A stretch of DNA of 64,000 bases from Caenorhabditis remanei (taxonomy: Eukaryota; Nematoda; Chromadorea; Rhabditida; Rhabditidae), in NCBI RefSeq assembly GCF_010183535.1, contig NC_071328.1:620001-684000 (forward strand), given 5' to 3'. Positions 44,801 through 56,241 of this stretch are shown here, piece by piece. The position numbers and the translations under genes are program-made. Numbering within the stretch: position 1 is the stretch's first letter; each line of letters opens with the position of its first letter. The notes beneath the pieces are model-generated. The model made no database searches. It had not been told where the DNA came from and saw only the letters and a list, made by a program, of their open reading frames with translations.

Positions 44801-47800
44801 GTCAATTTTCAAGTAAAGCGACCAAAAAACAATCAAATTAACCCAAAAATGCCAAAAAATAGCCGATTTTTGGGCCTAAAACCAGCAAAAACGAGCGATT
44901 TGCTACCACATGAGCCGAAAAAACGCTGAAAAGTGGCCTAAAATCGGTTTGGTGGCCTAGAAACCCCAACTCTTGGAAAACTAGTCCCTCAACTCAAATG
45001 GCCAAAAATAGCCGATTTTTTAGTGAAAAATGACCTAAAAATCAGCAAAAACTGCTTATTTGTGAGGTTTTTTAATCGAAAAATGAGCGAAAAATTACTC
45101 AAAAACGTTCATTTTCATGATTGATGGCCTAGAAAACCCAATTTCAGGAAAACTAGTCCCTCGCTGAAAATGGTTTTAAGCTATTTTTCAGCATTTTTTC
45201 ATTCTTTTCCAGCCAAAATCTCAGAAATTGCCCATCTTTCGGTCATTTTTCAGCGAGGGACTAGTTTTCCAGAAAATCGGGTTTCTAGGCCACGAAGTGG
45301 TTTTTGCCGATTTTAGGCCATTTTCAGCGTTTTTCAGCTCATTTCATAGCAAAAAAGCGACAATTGATCGTTTTCAATCAGTTTCCAGGTTTTGGCCGCT
45401 TTTACTTGGAAAATGATATCATGATGGCCCAGTTGTCGGATCCTAGGCCATTGACTACTTTTCTATAAAAGTTGCCAAAAAAAAGTGCATTTTCGGCTCC
45501 TTTTCTAGCCTTTTTCAGTCCAAAAAAGTTCAAAAATTTGGATTTTTATAGATCTATTGCTTCAAAATGAGCGGAAAAACGCTGATAAATGGTCGGCTTT
45601 GTGGCCTAGAAACCCAATTTTTGGAAAACTAGTCCCTCAGCTCGCTGAAGATGAAAAACGACCGAAAAAATGTCAATTTTCCGAATTTTGGCTAAAAAAA
45701 ACAGTGAAAAAACGCAGAAAAATTGCTCAAAACCGGTGAAATCAGTCTATTTTCGAGTTTTTTGAATTGCCATTGTTTTCTGAAGTACAAAATTCAGTTT
45801 TTTTTTGCCAAAATTGGGGTCCAAGTCTGATATTCTCATAGATTTTCAGCCGGGAAACCATTTTACGACGAAAAATGGGTTTTCGAATCTTAAAAAGTGC
45901 ATTTTCGGCTCCTTTTCTAGCTTTTTTCAGTCCAAAAAATCTGAATTTTTATAGATCTATTCTCAATGGGAGCAATGGCAGACAGTTGGTATGAATACCT
46001 GCTGAAACAATGGATCTCAACTGGAAAACGAGATAAACGAACAAAAAGAGAGTATGAAGAGGCGATATTCGCAATGGAGAAACGAATGCTCTTCAAATCA
46101 GAGCAATCGAATTTGTGGTATTTCGCAAAAATGAATGGAAACCGAGTGGAACATTCATTCGAACATTTGGCATGTTTCTCCGGTGGAATGGTTGTTCTAC
46201 ATGCGATGAATGAGGAGAATTCAACCATTTCAGACCATTATTTAACACTTGGAAAAGAGATTGGACACACTTGTCATGAGTCCTACGCGAGATCTGGTAA
46301 GAATCGGAATTTCAGCATGAAAAGCTGATTTTTTTTGGGACAAAATCGTGAAAAATGGTCAATTTTAAGGTTTTTTCAAGTTTAAAATGACTAAAACGGC
46401 CAAAAACTTTCAGAAATGCTGAAAAACGACCAAATTTCAGACTAGTGGCCTAGAAATCCGATTTCTTGGAAAACTAGTCCCTTGACGCTTTTGTGTTAAA
46501 AATCAGCAGAAAACTTGTAAATGAGCTAAAAAGCAGTGAAAAATGGCTAATTTTTGTGTTTTTTCAAGCTCAAAATGGCTCAGCAAACGTACATTTTCAA
46601 GATTGGTGGCCTAGAATTCACAGATGTTGTAAAACTAGGCCACTTGACATTTGGAAAAGAGATTGGACACACTTGTCATGAGTCGTATGCGAGATCTGGT
46701 AAGGAACACGAAAATTGACATTTTTAGAGTGGAAATAGACTGAAAATGCGAAAAAATGCGCCAAAATAGAGAAAAGTAGGCGGAGCCTTTGTGGCCACGC
46801 CCATTTGAGATCATAGATTGAGATTTGACACACTTGTCATGAGTCCTATGTTTCTTTGGTAATACAAGAGAATTTCAGCACGAAAACTGGTTTTTTTTGG
46901 GTCAAAATCGTGAAAAATGGTTAATTTTAAGGTTTTTTCAAGCTCAAAATGACTCCAAAACGTCGAATTTCGAAATGCAAACTTGTTTGTAGAAAAAATG
47001 CTGAAAATTCTATATTTTCCGAGTTCTCAGCTCAAAAACTTGCAGAAAATTGATGAAAAACGGCCAAATTTCAGACAAGTAGCCTAGAAACCCGATTTCT
47101 TGGAAAACTAGTCCCTTGACGCTTTTGTGCTCAATTTCAGCTGTAAACTTGTAAATGAGCCGAAAATTAGTTCTAAAAATATTCAAAACCCCTGAAAAAA
47201 TGCCAAAAAAAACACGAATTTTCAGTCGGAAAATGTGATTATGGGCGAACTTTTGATATTTGGGTTTCTAGACCAGCAAAGTTCTCCCATGTCTTTCGGT
47301 GGAAGAACTTTCCATATGTTGGCTTTTAGAAACATAAGCTAGGCCGTGATCACATTTTTAGCATTTTTCTGACAGAAAATTCGAGTTTTTAGGCTTTTTT
47401 AATGATTCTGAGTATTTTTAAATGATACTTTTGCTTTTTTTCGGCATTTTCTGCAAGTTTTTGAGCTGATAATTCAGAAAATAAAGCATTTTTCGACTAA
47501 AATTTGCATTTCGAAATTTGGACGTTTTGGAGTCATTTTGAGCTCGAAAAAACTCCAAAATCAGCCACTTCTAACTAATTTTCAGCTCATTTACAAGTGT
47601 TCAGCTGAATTTTATCTGGAATTTGAGAGTTTTTCAGCATTTTCAGCAAGTTTTTGAGCTGAGAACTCGGAAAATATAGCATTTTTTCGACTGAAAAATC
47701 GTCAAAAATCCACTCAAATTCTTCGTTTTCCAGCCACCGGCATCGGTCCCGAATCCTTCCAATTCACGTCATCAATCGAGGCGAAAACCGAACGTCGTCA

Positions 47801-48116
47801 AGATTCCTACTATATCCTTCGTCCAGAAGTCGTCGAAACATGGTTCTACTTGTGGAGAGCCACAAAAGACGACAAATATCGTCAATGGGCGTGGGATCAT
47901 GTGCAGAATCTCGAGAAGTACGCAAAAGGCACCGCCGGATACTCGGGAATTCGAAATGTGTATGATGAGCGGCCGGAGCAAGACGACGTGCAACAATCAT
48001 TTCTGTTCGCTGAGCTCTTCAAATATTTGTTCCTCATTTTCAGTGAAGACGACGTTCTTCCATTGGATCAATGGGTTTTCAATACGGAGGCTCATCCATT
48101 CCGGATTCGGCATTAA
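41845..48116 (+). CDS. mans-1: Class I alpha-1,2-mannosidase (GH47)
   Basis: A type II membrane enzyme that trims alpha-1,2-mannose from N-glycans in the early secretory pathway. Five exons (41845-41999, 42886-43234, 44207-44600, 45955-46296, 47734-48116) give 540 residues, all in frame. After a short cytosolic tail (MGLRSHEQ), a membrane anchor spans residues about 9-31. The GH47 barrel follows: FVKQMIKFAWDGYRKYAWGE, GATIIDAIDTLFIVGL, VFETNIRFTGGLLSAY (acid Glu about 176), MADSWYEYLLKQW (Asp about 309), HLACFSGGM, ILRPEVVETWFYLWR (Glu about 445 and 448) and the calcium-site Thr in NTEAHPF near the end. The catalytic residues are therefore present. Introns carry copies of exon ends (43499-43526, 46653-46698, 46827-46848) and many GGGCGGAG motifs. 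C. elegans D2030.1 is the remembered counterpart. Confidence 0.96.
43265..44125 (+). repeat. GTGGGCGGAGC motif array in mans-1 intron 2
   Basis: About sixteen copies of AA(G/A)(T/G)GGGCGGAGC(T/C)TA, with complementary (T/G)CCGCC variants such as AGGCTCCGCC, recur within 860 bp and alternate with AT-rich spacers. Similar single words occur in other introns (for example 46780). Confidence 0.75.
43499..43526 (+). repeat. Echo of mans-1 exon 2 end with donor
   Basis: GCACAATTCAATTTTAAAAG followed by AGTCCGCG and a good donor GTGAGG copies the true exon end 43208-43234, with one extra A. It lies 292 bp downstream of the real donor, inside intron 2. Confidence 0.8.
45491..45560 (+). repeat. Echo of the mans-1 exon 4 acceptor region
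   Basis: The stretch TGCATTTTCGGCTCCTTTTC, TAGC(C/T)TTTTTCAGTCCAAAA and ATTTTTATAGATCTATT is found here and again at 45898-45961, where the last part is the true acceptor and first exon bases. It is a direct repeat 405 bp apart; only seven exon bases are included. Confidence 0.65.
46653..46698 (+). repeat. Echo of mans-1 exon 4 end, 46 bp, with donor
   Basis: Forty-six bases starting GGAAAAGAGATTGGACACAC match the end of the true exon (46251-46296) with two differences, and are followed by the good donor GTAAGG. It lies 402 bp downstream of the real donor. A GGCCACTTGACATTT context shows no acceptor. Confidence 0.85.
46827..46848 (+). repeat. Second, shorter echo of mans-1 exon 4 end
   Basis: GACACACTTGTCATGAGTCC followed by TA matches the true exon near 46265-46286. 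The end of the exon copy is lost, but a GTAATAC donor-like word follows within 12 bp. Confidence 0.7.
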
Positions 48117-48742
48117 TTACTTCTAATTACCCTAATTATCCCTCTTTTCCTCCTGTGTAAATATGGGTATCACTCTTCTGAAATTGCTCTTTTCCATAAT
48201 TTATTTATTTTCTTCTGTAATTTATTCATGTTGAATTTTCCTCTCCGCCTAATTGCCACCAACATCAATCATTTTTAGCTAATTTTCACCGATTTCAGTC
48301 AATATTTCGATAAAAATGACAGAAAAATCTGATTTTCAGCCTTTTTCTGTCTAAAAAAACGAAAAAGTTTCGGAAAATTACTGAAAATTCGAGATTTTGT
48401 CATTTTTTCAGCGAATCACCGAATCCTCCAGCAAAAATTTATAGGAAGTGGTGCAATAAAAGAAAATCGATAATCATCATCATCATCATTAGAGTTCAAT
48501 TTTCCCTTTTTCTCACTATTTACGAAATACTGTAGCGGGGAGGGGCGGAGCTTGAGGAGGATAGTGACCTTCCGGCTTCTTTTTGTCTGAATTACTATAA
48601 TTCAAGGGGGACAGAGAGATTCAGGGAGAAAAGGGGGCGGGGCTTATAAAACAAGATTCAGGGGGCGATAAAAACATTAAAAATGCAAAAATCAATAAAT
48701 TTTAGGCCAAAAAATGCAATTTAAAGGGGGAAAATTAGCAAA
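48117..48742. other. Convergent gap between mans-1 and the dehydrogenase gene
   Basis: AT-rich sequence with an AATAAA near 48446, a CATCATCATCATCATC run, and GGGGCGGGGC words. It presumably holds both 3' UTRs. No gene or element is recognised. Confidence 0.6.
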
Positions 48743-51700
48743 TTAAATACCACCGCATGCTCGATTGACACTCGGCGTTCCGTGAATTTCGTCCAGATAT
48801 CCGACGAGTCGATTGCTGGTGAGTTGACCGCCTTTCAGACCAGAGTACAGCTGAAATTTCAAAATTCAGATTTTTTTTTGAAAAATTTGAAATTTTTTTT
48901 TGAATTTTCTGGAAAAAAGTTAATTTTTCCAATTTTTTCGTAATTTACCTGGAAGAATTCGGCAATCTCAATCTCTCCGTTCTTGTTAAGATCCACTTCG
49001 TTGAGAAGCTCGTGAAGGACGCGTTCGTCGATTTTCTGGTTGTGTTCCTGCAAAAAATGGGTGTATTTCAAATATTTATACATTTTTTTTAATGCAAAAT
49101 CTTATTGTTTCGCAAAAAAACGATCAGAAACACTCGAAAAATCACTTTTCTAACTGAAAAATCGCAATTTTAAAAATTCCAGTTTAAAGGCGCATCGAAT
49201 TATCTGAAATCGTGGTCTCGCCACGACATTCAGTACGATGCTCCGTTATTACGCAGGGGAAATGCGCTATGTTTAGCGTAAATCGACACGACTTAATTTC
49301 AAAAATGGGCGGTTTTTATCGGAAAAAAACGCGATTTCCGGCTGAAAAATATAGTTTTTAGCGTTAAAATTGATAATAGAAAAGAATTTTGGATAGAAAA
49401 TGCTGGAAAATCGTGTGATAATGATGAATTTCAGGTCAAAAAACTGTTTTCTTAGAAAAAGGAGCATTGCGGGGTGGAAATTATGCAATTTAGGCAATGA
49501 AAATGAGCTGAAATATTGATTTTCACATGAAAATCAACGGTTTCCAGTAATTTTCAATAAAAATCGTGTTCTCGGCGGCGAAATGTTTTAAACTTGATAA
49601 TGTCATTCTGAGGCCCAGAAATCGAAGAAATGCGATTTTGAAAAAGACAACTCCTAAAATATGTTCAAAAATGCAAATTTTCAGCTTTTTAACTGTGGAA
49701 AACCACAAAAAAGTTCAATTTATCGCTCCAAATCCAATTTTTCTCGTTGTTTTCGCGAAAATTCTAACTTTCTCTGTTTCGAAGCTATAAAATTGTAAAT
49801 TTGGGGCGATTTGAACTGGAAAATCTCTAAAATCCGTGATTTTCAGCTTTTAAACTGTGAAAAACACTAAAAATCCTCAAAAATCGCAAATATTTCAATC
49901 TTTTTTCCAAATAAATAAAGAAAATTCCAATTTTCCAGTTCCGCAATTCTAAACTGCCAAAATATGCTCAAAAATGTAGATTTTCAGCTTTTTAACTCGG
50001 AGAATCGCAACCACTTTCCAGAGCTATAAAATAATCTCATTTTGGGGCTTAGAGACCAAAAAATCGCGATTTTTCTGCTTAAAAAACTCGAAAAACCGCA
50101 AAAAATTCCAATTTCTCCTTGCTCTCACCCTAAAGTGTTTCCTCAAATCGTTAACCGTAATATGCCCCTTGCGATCCTTATCCAACTGATGGAATCGCTC
50201 CTTCGCCCTCTGCATCTCCTCTTTAGTCAAATTCAACGGCGCATTCGACACGGCCGTCTGTTTAGCCATTTGTCCCATTTCCAAATCGATAAACGTGCGA
50301 GCCTTTCGAGTTGAGCTCTCTGCTCCGCCGAACTCCATCCAAGCTCCTCCCCCATGACGCGTACGACGTCGGGAAGAACTTCATGGGCGGCGTACGTGTT
50401 GAGGAACGCCAGACGCATACGTCTCGCGATCACATCGACCGCCGTACACGCGTACTCTTTCACCGCGTACCGTACCTCTGCGTCGAGATATGGGAATTCT
50501 GGATGAAGACGTTGTCCAACGATGGGCCAACGCTTTCCAGTCATTTTACACATCCGAGCGACAACAAAGGCGCGGTCTCCATAAGTGGAACTCAAATGTT
50601 GAGCAACATCAACTTCCATTCCATAGTCCTGCACTAAATGGATATATTGGAGTGCGTTCCAGTCGTGTGCTCCTTCTAAAAGGAGCCCAGGGGTGACACA
50701 TCCGGACACTGTCTGGAGCCCATGGACTTCTACCACCTTGTCAACGGTCTCCTCCGCCATATGACGGTATGTTGTCCATTTCCCACCGGCAATCGTGATA
50801 AGTCCCGATTTTCCCACTTCGATGATATGATTTCTCGCCAGACTCTTCGTATCCTTCTTATTCGGGTCACGAACAAGTGGGCGGAGTCCACTCCAAGCGC
50901 TCATCACGTCTCCACGTCGCACGGAGACATCTTTCGAGAGGTATCCTCGAATTTCTTGGAGAATAAACTCGATATCGTGGTCGGTGGGTTGCGGTGAGAG
51001 AGTCACTTCCGACGGGGCGTCTGTCGTCCCAGCGATCGTCATTCGTTCCCACGGTAGGAAAAAGATGACACGCCCATCTGAAGTGTCTGGATCCAATAAA
51101 CCAGTGTTCGATGGACTGTAATATCCGGGTAGGGTGATGTGCACACCGGAAGATGGCGCACAAATCGGACGAGCCGTCTCCGGATCACCCATCAACCGAA
51201 TCGAATCGGTGAACGGGCCGGTCGCGTTGATCACCGCCTTCGCTTTGATATCCCACTCGGCGCCGGTGACCATATCACGGACATGGGCTCCTGTCACTTT
51301 TCCTGTCTCGTCCTTGTTGAGACGTTCGACGCGGACGTGGTTGGCACACTGAAAATTATAGTTTTTTGGGGGAAAAATCGTTAAAATCCGAAAATTCGCT
51401 CCAAAATTCATCATTTTCCGATGAAAATGGCTCGTTTTGGGGCGATTTTCTATGAAAAATCTGAAAAATGAACCATTTTCAGTATTTCGAGCTCAGTCAC
51501 AGAGATATAGCATGTGACTTGTTTGCTGAAAATACTGTAAATAGCGCATTTTTTCACATTTTTCATAGAAAATTGTGATTTTCAGGCGATTTTTTCGCGT
51601 TTTTACAGCAAAAAACTGTAAAAAATGAAAAATGAAGTTTCGACATGGACTTTTTTCGATTTCTAGTCCACCAAACACAGAACTGAGCACAATTTCAAAT

Positions 51701-54700
51701 TTTTCATATAATTTGCAAAGTTTTGAGCCCCATATTGACCGATTTTGAAGCATTTTGGGGTCCGTGGCCTAGAAACCCAAATTTTTGGATTTCTAGGCCA
51801 CGGACCCCAAAATGCTCCACAATCGGTCATTATGGGGCTCAAAACTTTGCAAATTTTGTGTAAAACTCGAATTTGATGTTGGTTCCCTGTAAAAAATTCG
51901 GCTTTTAGATTTTCAGAAGTTTTGAAGTTTTCGAGAAATTTTTTGAATAACACCCCGCTAAAATCGCCCTAAAATCCACATTTTCCATGAAAAATGCGAC
52001 ATTTTCATTACTTTCAGTTTTCAAGTCATATGCTATAACTCTGTGAGCAAGCTGAAAATGCTGAAAATATCTCATTTAGGCTCAAAATAGCTCGTTTTTC
52101 ACGGAAATTGGCTCATTTTAAGGCGATTTTTCGGGGTTTTTCGCCGAAAAAAGGGAATTTTTCGGCCCAATCCATACCGCCGCTCCATGCCGAATAGCCG
52201 TCAAAATGATTGCCAAATTCATGCGAGCATCATTGTGTTGTCCATCATAATAAATGAGTGCTCCCTTCAACGACTCATTCTTCAACATTGGAAATCTCTC
52301 CAACGCTTGCGATTTACTGATGAAAAACGAGTTTTTGAGGACTCTTTTGCCCGAAACAAGTCGTATGCCTTGATTCCAGACCAATAATATGGTACTTGCC
52401 ATAATTTGTAAATGGGTAACATAATTGGAAGGGGACTGCTCAGATGGGGAGCAATTTCCAAGAGATTATGTCTCTCGAATAGCGCCTCTTTCACCATTCG
52501 ATATTGTTCCAAGTCCAGTTTCATGATGGCCGCCTGCAAGAAGAATTTTTTTGAAAAAAATTGAAAAATTGCGTTTTTTTTTTCGATTTATTGTAAAAAT
52601 TTGAAATTTTCCTCGTGTACTCCTCTCGGACAAGTCGAATCCAACCATTTCATTGGTTTTTCGTCAGTTTTTGTGGACTTTTTCGCGGGAAAAATTGACC
52701 GAAATTCCAGGAAAACGAATTCTGTTTGTCCGGGAGAAGTGCACAACAAAAAAAAAAGAAAATTTTGAAAAATTCGCGTTTTTAGCGATTTACGGAGTTA
52801 GGGGTAGATTTACGGGAGTGTCGATTTTAATTTTTTCAACTTGTCCGAGAGGAGTACACGAAGAAATTTTCCTGCAAAAAAACATTTTGAAAAATTCGCG
52901 TTTTTAGCGGAATTTTTGAAAATTTCCTCGTGTACTCCTCTCGGACAAGCCGAATCCATTTTTCAATTTGACATCGTTTTTTTGTTGTCAAAACAATTTT
53001 AGTGATTTTTAGGAATTTTTTAGGGTGTTAAATTACGGGAAAGTTGATGTCGATTTACGGGAGCTAGGGGTGGATTTACGGGAGTCACGTGTCGTTTTAC
53101 GGGAGTTAGGGGGGGGGGGGGATTTACGAAAAATTTCTTCGTGTACTCCTTTCGGACAAGCCGAATCCATTTCACTGGTTTTTCGTCAATTTTTGTGACT
53201 TTTTCGCGGGAAAAATTGACGAAATTCCAGGAAAACGAATTCTCTATTTGTCCGGGAGAAGTACACAACAAGAAAAGTAAAAAAAAATCGCGTTTTTACC
53301 GATTTACAGAGTTAGGGGTCGATTTACGGGAGTCATGTCTCGATTTACGGAGTCACCTGTGGATTTACGGGAGTTAGGGGTCGATTACGAGAGCTCACGG
53401 CTTAAGGATCCATTTACGCGAGATTCTTAGCCAAAATTTCGAATATTTTTTCGTGTACTCCTCTCGGACAAGTCGAATTCATTTCACTGGTTTTTTGTCA
53501 ATTTTGTGACTTTTTCGCGGGAAAAATTGACGAAATTCCAGGAAAATGGATTCGGCTTGTCCGAGAGGAGTACACTCTCGTGTGCGGTGGGTAGTGGTTA
53601 TTATAGAAAATCCGAATTTTTAGTCAGAAAACTGTTGTGGTGATGGCCTAACTTGGGTTTCTAGGTCATCGGAAAGTTCTTCTATTGACGTGACAGAACT
53701 TTGGTGGCCTAGAAACCCACAGTTCGGCCATTATCACATTTTAAGTTTTTCTGACTGAAAAATCGTGTTTTTTGTGATTTTTCGCTGTTTTTCAGCCAAT
53801 TTCCGCCTATTTTTCACGATTTTTATGCGTTTTTTTTTGGATTTTCCCGCACCTGAAGGTATCTAACACCTCCATGAATCAATTTCGTCGATCTCGACGA
53901 TGTTCCCGACGAGAAATCGTCCAACTCGACGAGTGCCGTCTTCAATCCACGTGTTTGAGCGTCGAGGGCGACGCCAGCGCCAGTGGCTCCGCCTCCAATG
54001 ATGAGAACATCGAATTCGTCACCTTTCTGCAAAAAAATGAGATGGAGATGGCCTAGAAAACCAAATTTTCGGTTTCCTAGGCCATCAAAATTCTTACATT
54101 CAAACTGGTCAGAATATCTTTTCGGGTTGGGAGAGCACTCGGAGCTCGTTTATTCAATTCGGCGAGTCGATCGGCGGTGAACTGTTCGGAAGTGATCTTT
54201 CTGCAAACAAAAATCAATTATTTGTTTATTTTTTTCAAAAAAGCATAAAATTTGACATCTTTTTTCAAAAAAAAATCGATAATTTGGGTTTTTTCCGAAA
54301 AAATGGATTATTTAACAACTGTTTGATGCAAGTGCGCTCTATCGGACTCTCTAAAAACTTCTTGTGCGGTGGAGCGCATTTACAACCAGTCTGTTAGAAG
54401 TGATGAAATCGCGCTCCACCGCAAACTCAGATTGTGCAATAGAGCGCATTTACAACCGATTTTTAAAGGGGTGTTGCAATCGCGCTCCACTGCAAATTCG
54501 TCTTGAGTGCGATGGAGCGCATTTACAACCTTTTTTAAAGAGGTTTTGCAATCGCGCTCTACTGCAAATTCGTCTTGAGTGCGATGGAGCGCATTTACAA
54601 CCGATTTTTAAAGAGGTGTTGCAATCGCGCTCCACTGCCAATTCCTCTTGAGTGCAATAGAGCGCATTTACAACCGATTTTTAAAGAGGTTTTGCAATCG

Positions 54701-54869
54701 CGCTCCACTGCAAACTCAGATTGTCCAATAGAGCGCATTTACAGAACCAATGCAAACTCACACACGCTCGCTGAAATCGCTTCTCGTTCGTCATGTCGAG
54801 CGCGAGCATCGCCGCCGCCGACGTGGCGACGACGGCGACGCCCGTCTTCGTGAATCGCACCCACGACAT
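48743..54869 (-). CDS. Mitochondrial FAD glycerol-3-phosphate dehydrogenase, with three apparent lesions
   Basis: The enzyme oxidises glycerol-3-phosphate at the inner mitochondrial membrane and reduces ubiquinone. Exons read: about 54775-54869, 54098-54200, 53853-54026, about 52171-52513, 50129-51348, 48949-49047 and 48743-48850. Features: a short hydrophobic N-terminus ([20 protein letters not shown]), FAD fold [77 protein letters not shown] and two C-terminal EF-hands ([27 protein letters not shown]), as in animal GPD2. Lesions: no canonical donor at exon 1 gives the phase exon 2 needs; one base appears missing near 52362 (GIKAYD to VSGKRV changes frame); one base appears missing near 50304 (AQLE to [10 protein letters not shown] changes frame). 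These are either real decay or assembly errors. C. elegans T25G3.4 is the remembered counterpart. Confidence 0.88.
51740..51860. repeat. Inverted repeat in a dehydrogenase intron
   Basis: CATATTGACCGATTTTGAAG, CATTTTGGGGTCCGTGGCCT and GAAACCCAAATTTTTGG pair with the following TTTCTAGGCCACGGACCCCA, AAATGCTCCACAATCGGTCA and TATGGGG. The perfect core is centred near 51783, with about 50 bp per arm. Confidence 0.75.
52610..53575. repeat. TCGTGTACTCCTCTCGGACAAG repeats in a dehydrogenase intron
   Basis: The motif CGTGTACTCCT(C/T)TCGGACAA followed by GCCGAATCCATTTC recurs at about 52613, 52925, 53142 and 53452. Its complement (TTGTCCG(A/G)GAG(A/G)AGT(A/G)CAC) appears at about 52730, 52842, 53250 and 53558, with GATTTACGGGAGT words between. 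It looks like several nested inverted copies. Confidence 0.7.
54320..54765 (+). repeat. Tandem repeat of about 86 bp, around five units
   Basis: Units consist of TTGCAATCGCGCTCCACTGC, AAATTCGTCTTGAGTGCGAT, GGAGCGCATTTACAACCGAT and TTTTAAAGAGG. The array lies in the first intron of the dehydrogenase gene, next to the exon 1 end that lacks a usable donor. Periodicity keeps frames open on both strands; no gene is inferred. Confidence 0.85.
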
Positions 54870-55222
54870 CTGAAGTTGGGTGTCTGGAAAGAAATTCAGA
54901 AATGAAGGGAGTTTTTGGCGCGAAAAAATTGGAAAAAATCGGAGAAAAATCGAACGAGAAAGGTCAATTTTGACGTGGGAAGAGTAAATATGTGCACTCC
55001 GGATGACAATGTACTCATTGTTGTCAATGTCAGCAGTTGTGACTTAGATCTGAGTCTAAGAGAGAATCCTAGGCCATGCTGGGAGGTTTCTAGGCCATCT
55101 TCACGGTAATAAAGGAAAATATGCCAAAAAATGTGTCGAAAAATGTGAAAATTCCTAGAAAAACACAATTTTTCAACAATTTTCGCGTTTTTTTTCCATA
55201 ATTTTTGGAAAAAACCTTCCAA

Positions 55223-55255
55223 AAATTGATTCATGGAGGTGTCAGGTACCTTCAG
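55223..55255 (+). repeat. Inverted echo of a dehydrogenase exon end
   Basis: AAATTGATTCATGGAGGTGT followed by CAGGTACCTTCAG and GTCCGGG matches the minus-strand exon end at 53853-53885 with its donor GTGCGGG (two exon differences). It lies on the opposite strand, upstream of the gene's first exon, so it did not arise by a simple intron tandem duplication. Confidence 0.8.
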
Positions 55256-55811
55256 GTCCGGGAAGATACTGAAAAACAGCCAAAAACTATAAAAAATGGC
55301 GAGAATTTGCTGAAAACCCGTGAAAAACCCCCAAAAAACCGGTTTTTTAGTCGCCGAAAATGTGATCTGGCCGAATTTTGTGTTGCTAGGCCATCAAAAG
55401 TTCATCCACGTCAATGGAAGAACTTCCCCTGGCCTAGAAACCCAAAGTTCGGCCATGATTACAATTTCAGCATTTTTCCGACAGAAAATTAGTTTTTTCG
55501 GGTTTTCTTCGCGATTTTTGAATACTTTTATAGGAGTTTTATAGTTTTCGCCACATTTTTGGACACATTACCCGTTATGACCTAGAACTTCATATTCGGG
55601 AAAATGTTCTTGTTTGTCCTTGATTAAATCAAGTACGATGAGTGGAATTAAAGTGTGTTGACTTAATTGTGTTAATTACATCATTAATGAGATTAAAGGG
55701 GTGTCTTATAGTGATAAAATCTATTTTAAGAGGGTCAGACAAGATGACAGAGGGGGAAAAAGCGGAAATTTCCAGAGAAATCGCTTTGGAAACTCATCAC
55801 AAGGTACTCAT

Positions 55812-56241
55812 CAGAGTTGCATGGAAGTGAAATTTTCTTATCCGGAAGTCGGAAGTCGGAAGTCGGAAGTGAAAAAACGCCCGGAAGTCGGAAGTCGGAA
55901 GTCGGAATTAGATTTTTTCGCAAATATTCAAAAACTCCAAGAGAAAAATCATGAAATTCGCCAAACTCAGTGGAAAACTAGTTTTTGGCTGAAGAAAAGC
56001 CTATTTTCTGTCCTTTAAGACCATTTTTTCATGCATTTTTGCGAAATGCACTTTTCGAAAATTCCACAGTTATGAAATGACGGAAGTCGGAAGTAAAATT
56101 CCTTATCCGGAAGTCGGAAGTCGTAAGTAAAATTCCTTATCCGGAAGTCGGAAGTGATTTTTGTTATCCGGAAGTCGGAAGTATGAATGGAAAAAATGCC
56201 CGGAAGTCGGAAGTCGGAAGTCGGAATTCCATGCAACTCTG
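55812..56241. mobile_element. hAT-like MITE with a CGGAAGT array
   Basis: Termini are CAGAGTTGCATGGAA and TTCCATGCAACTCTG. The target duplication GTACTCAT is perfect (55804-55811, 56242-56249). Inside, TCCGGAAGTCGGAAGTCGGA runs occur in two blocks around an AT-rich middle. No coding capacity. Confidence 0.92.

Noticed and set aside
54364..54651. Open frames on both strands in the 86-bp tandem repeat
   Set aside because: Periodicity of the repeat explains the lack of stops; the stretch lies within an intron of the dehydrogenase gene.
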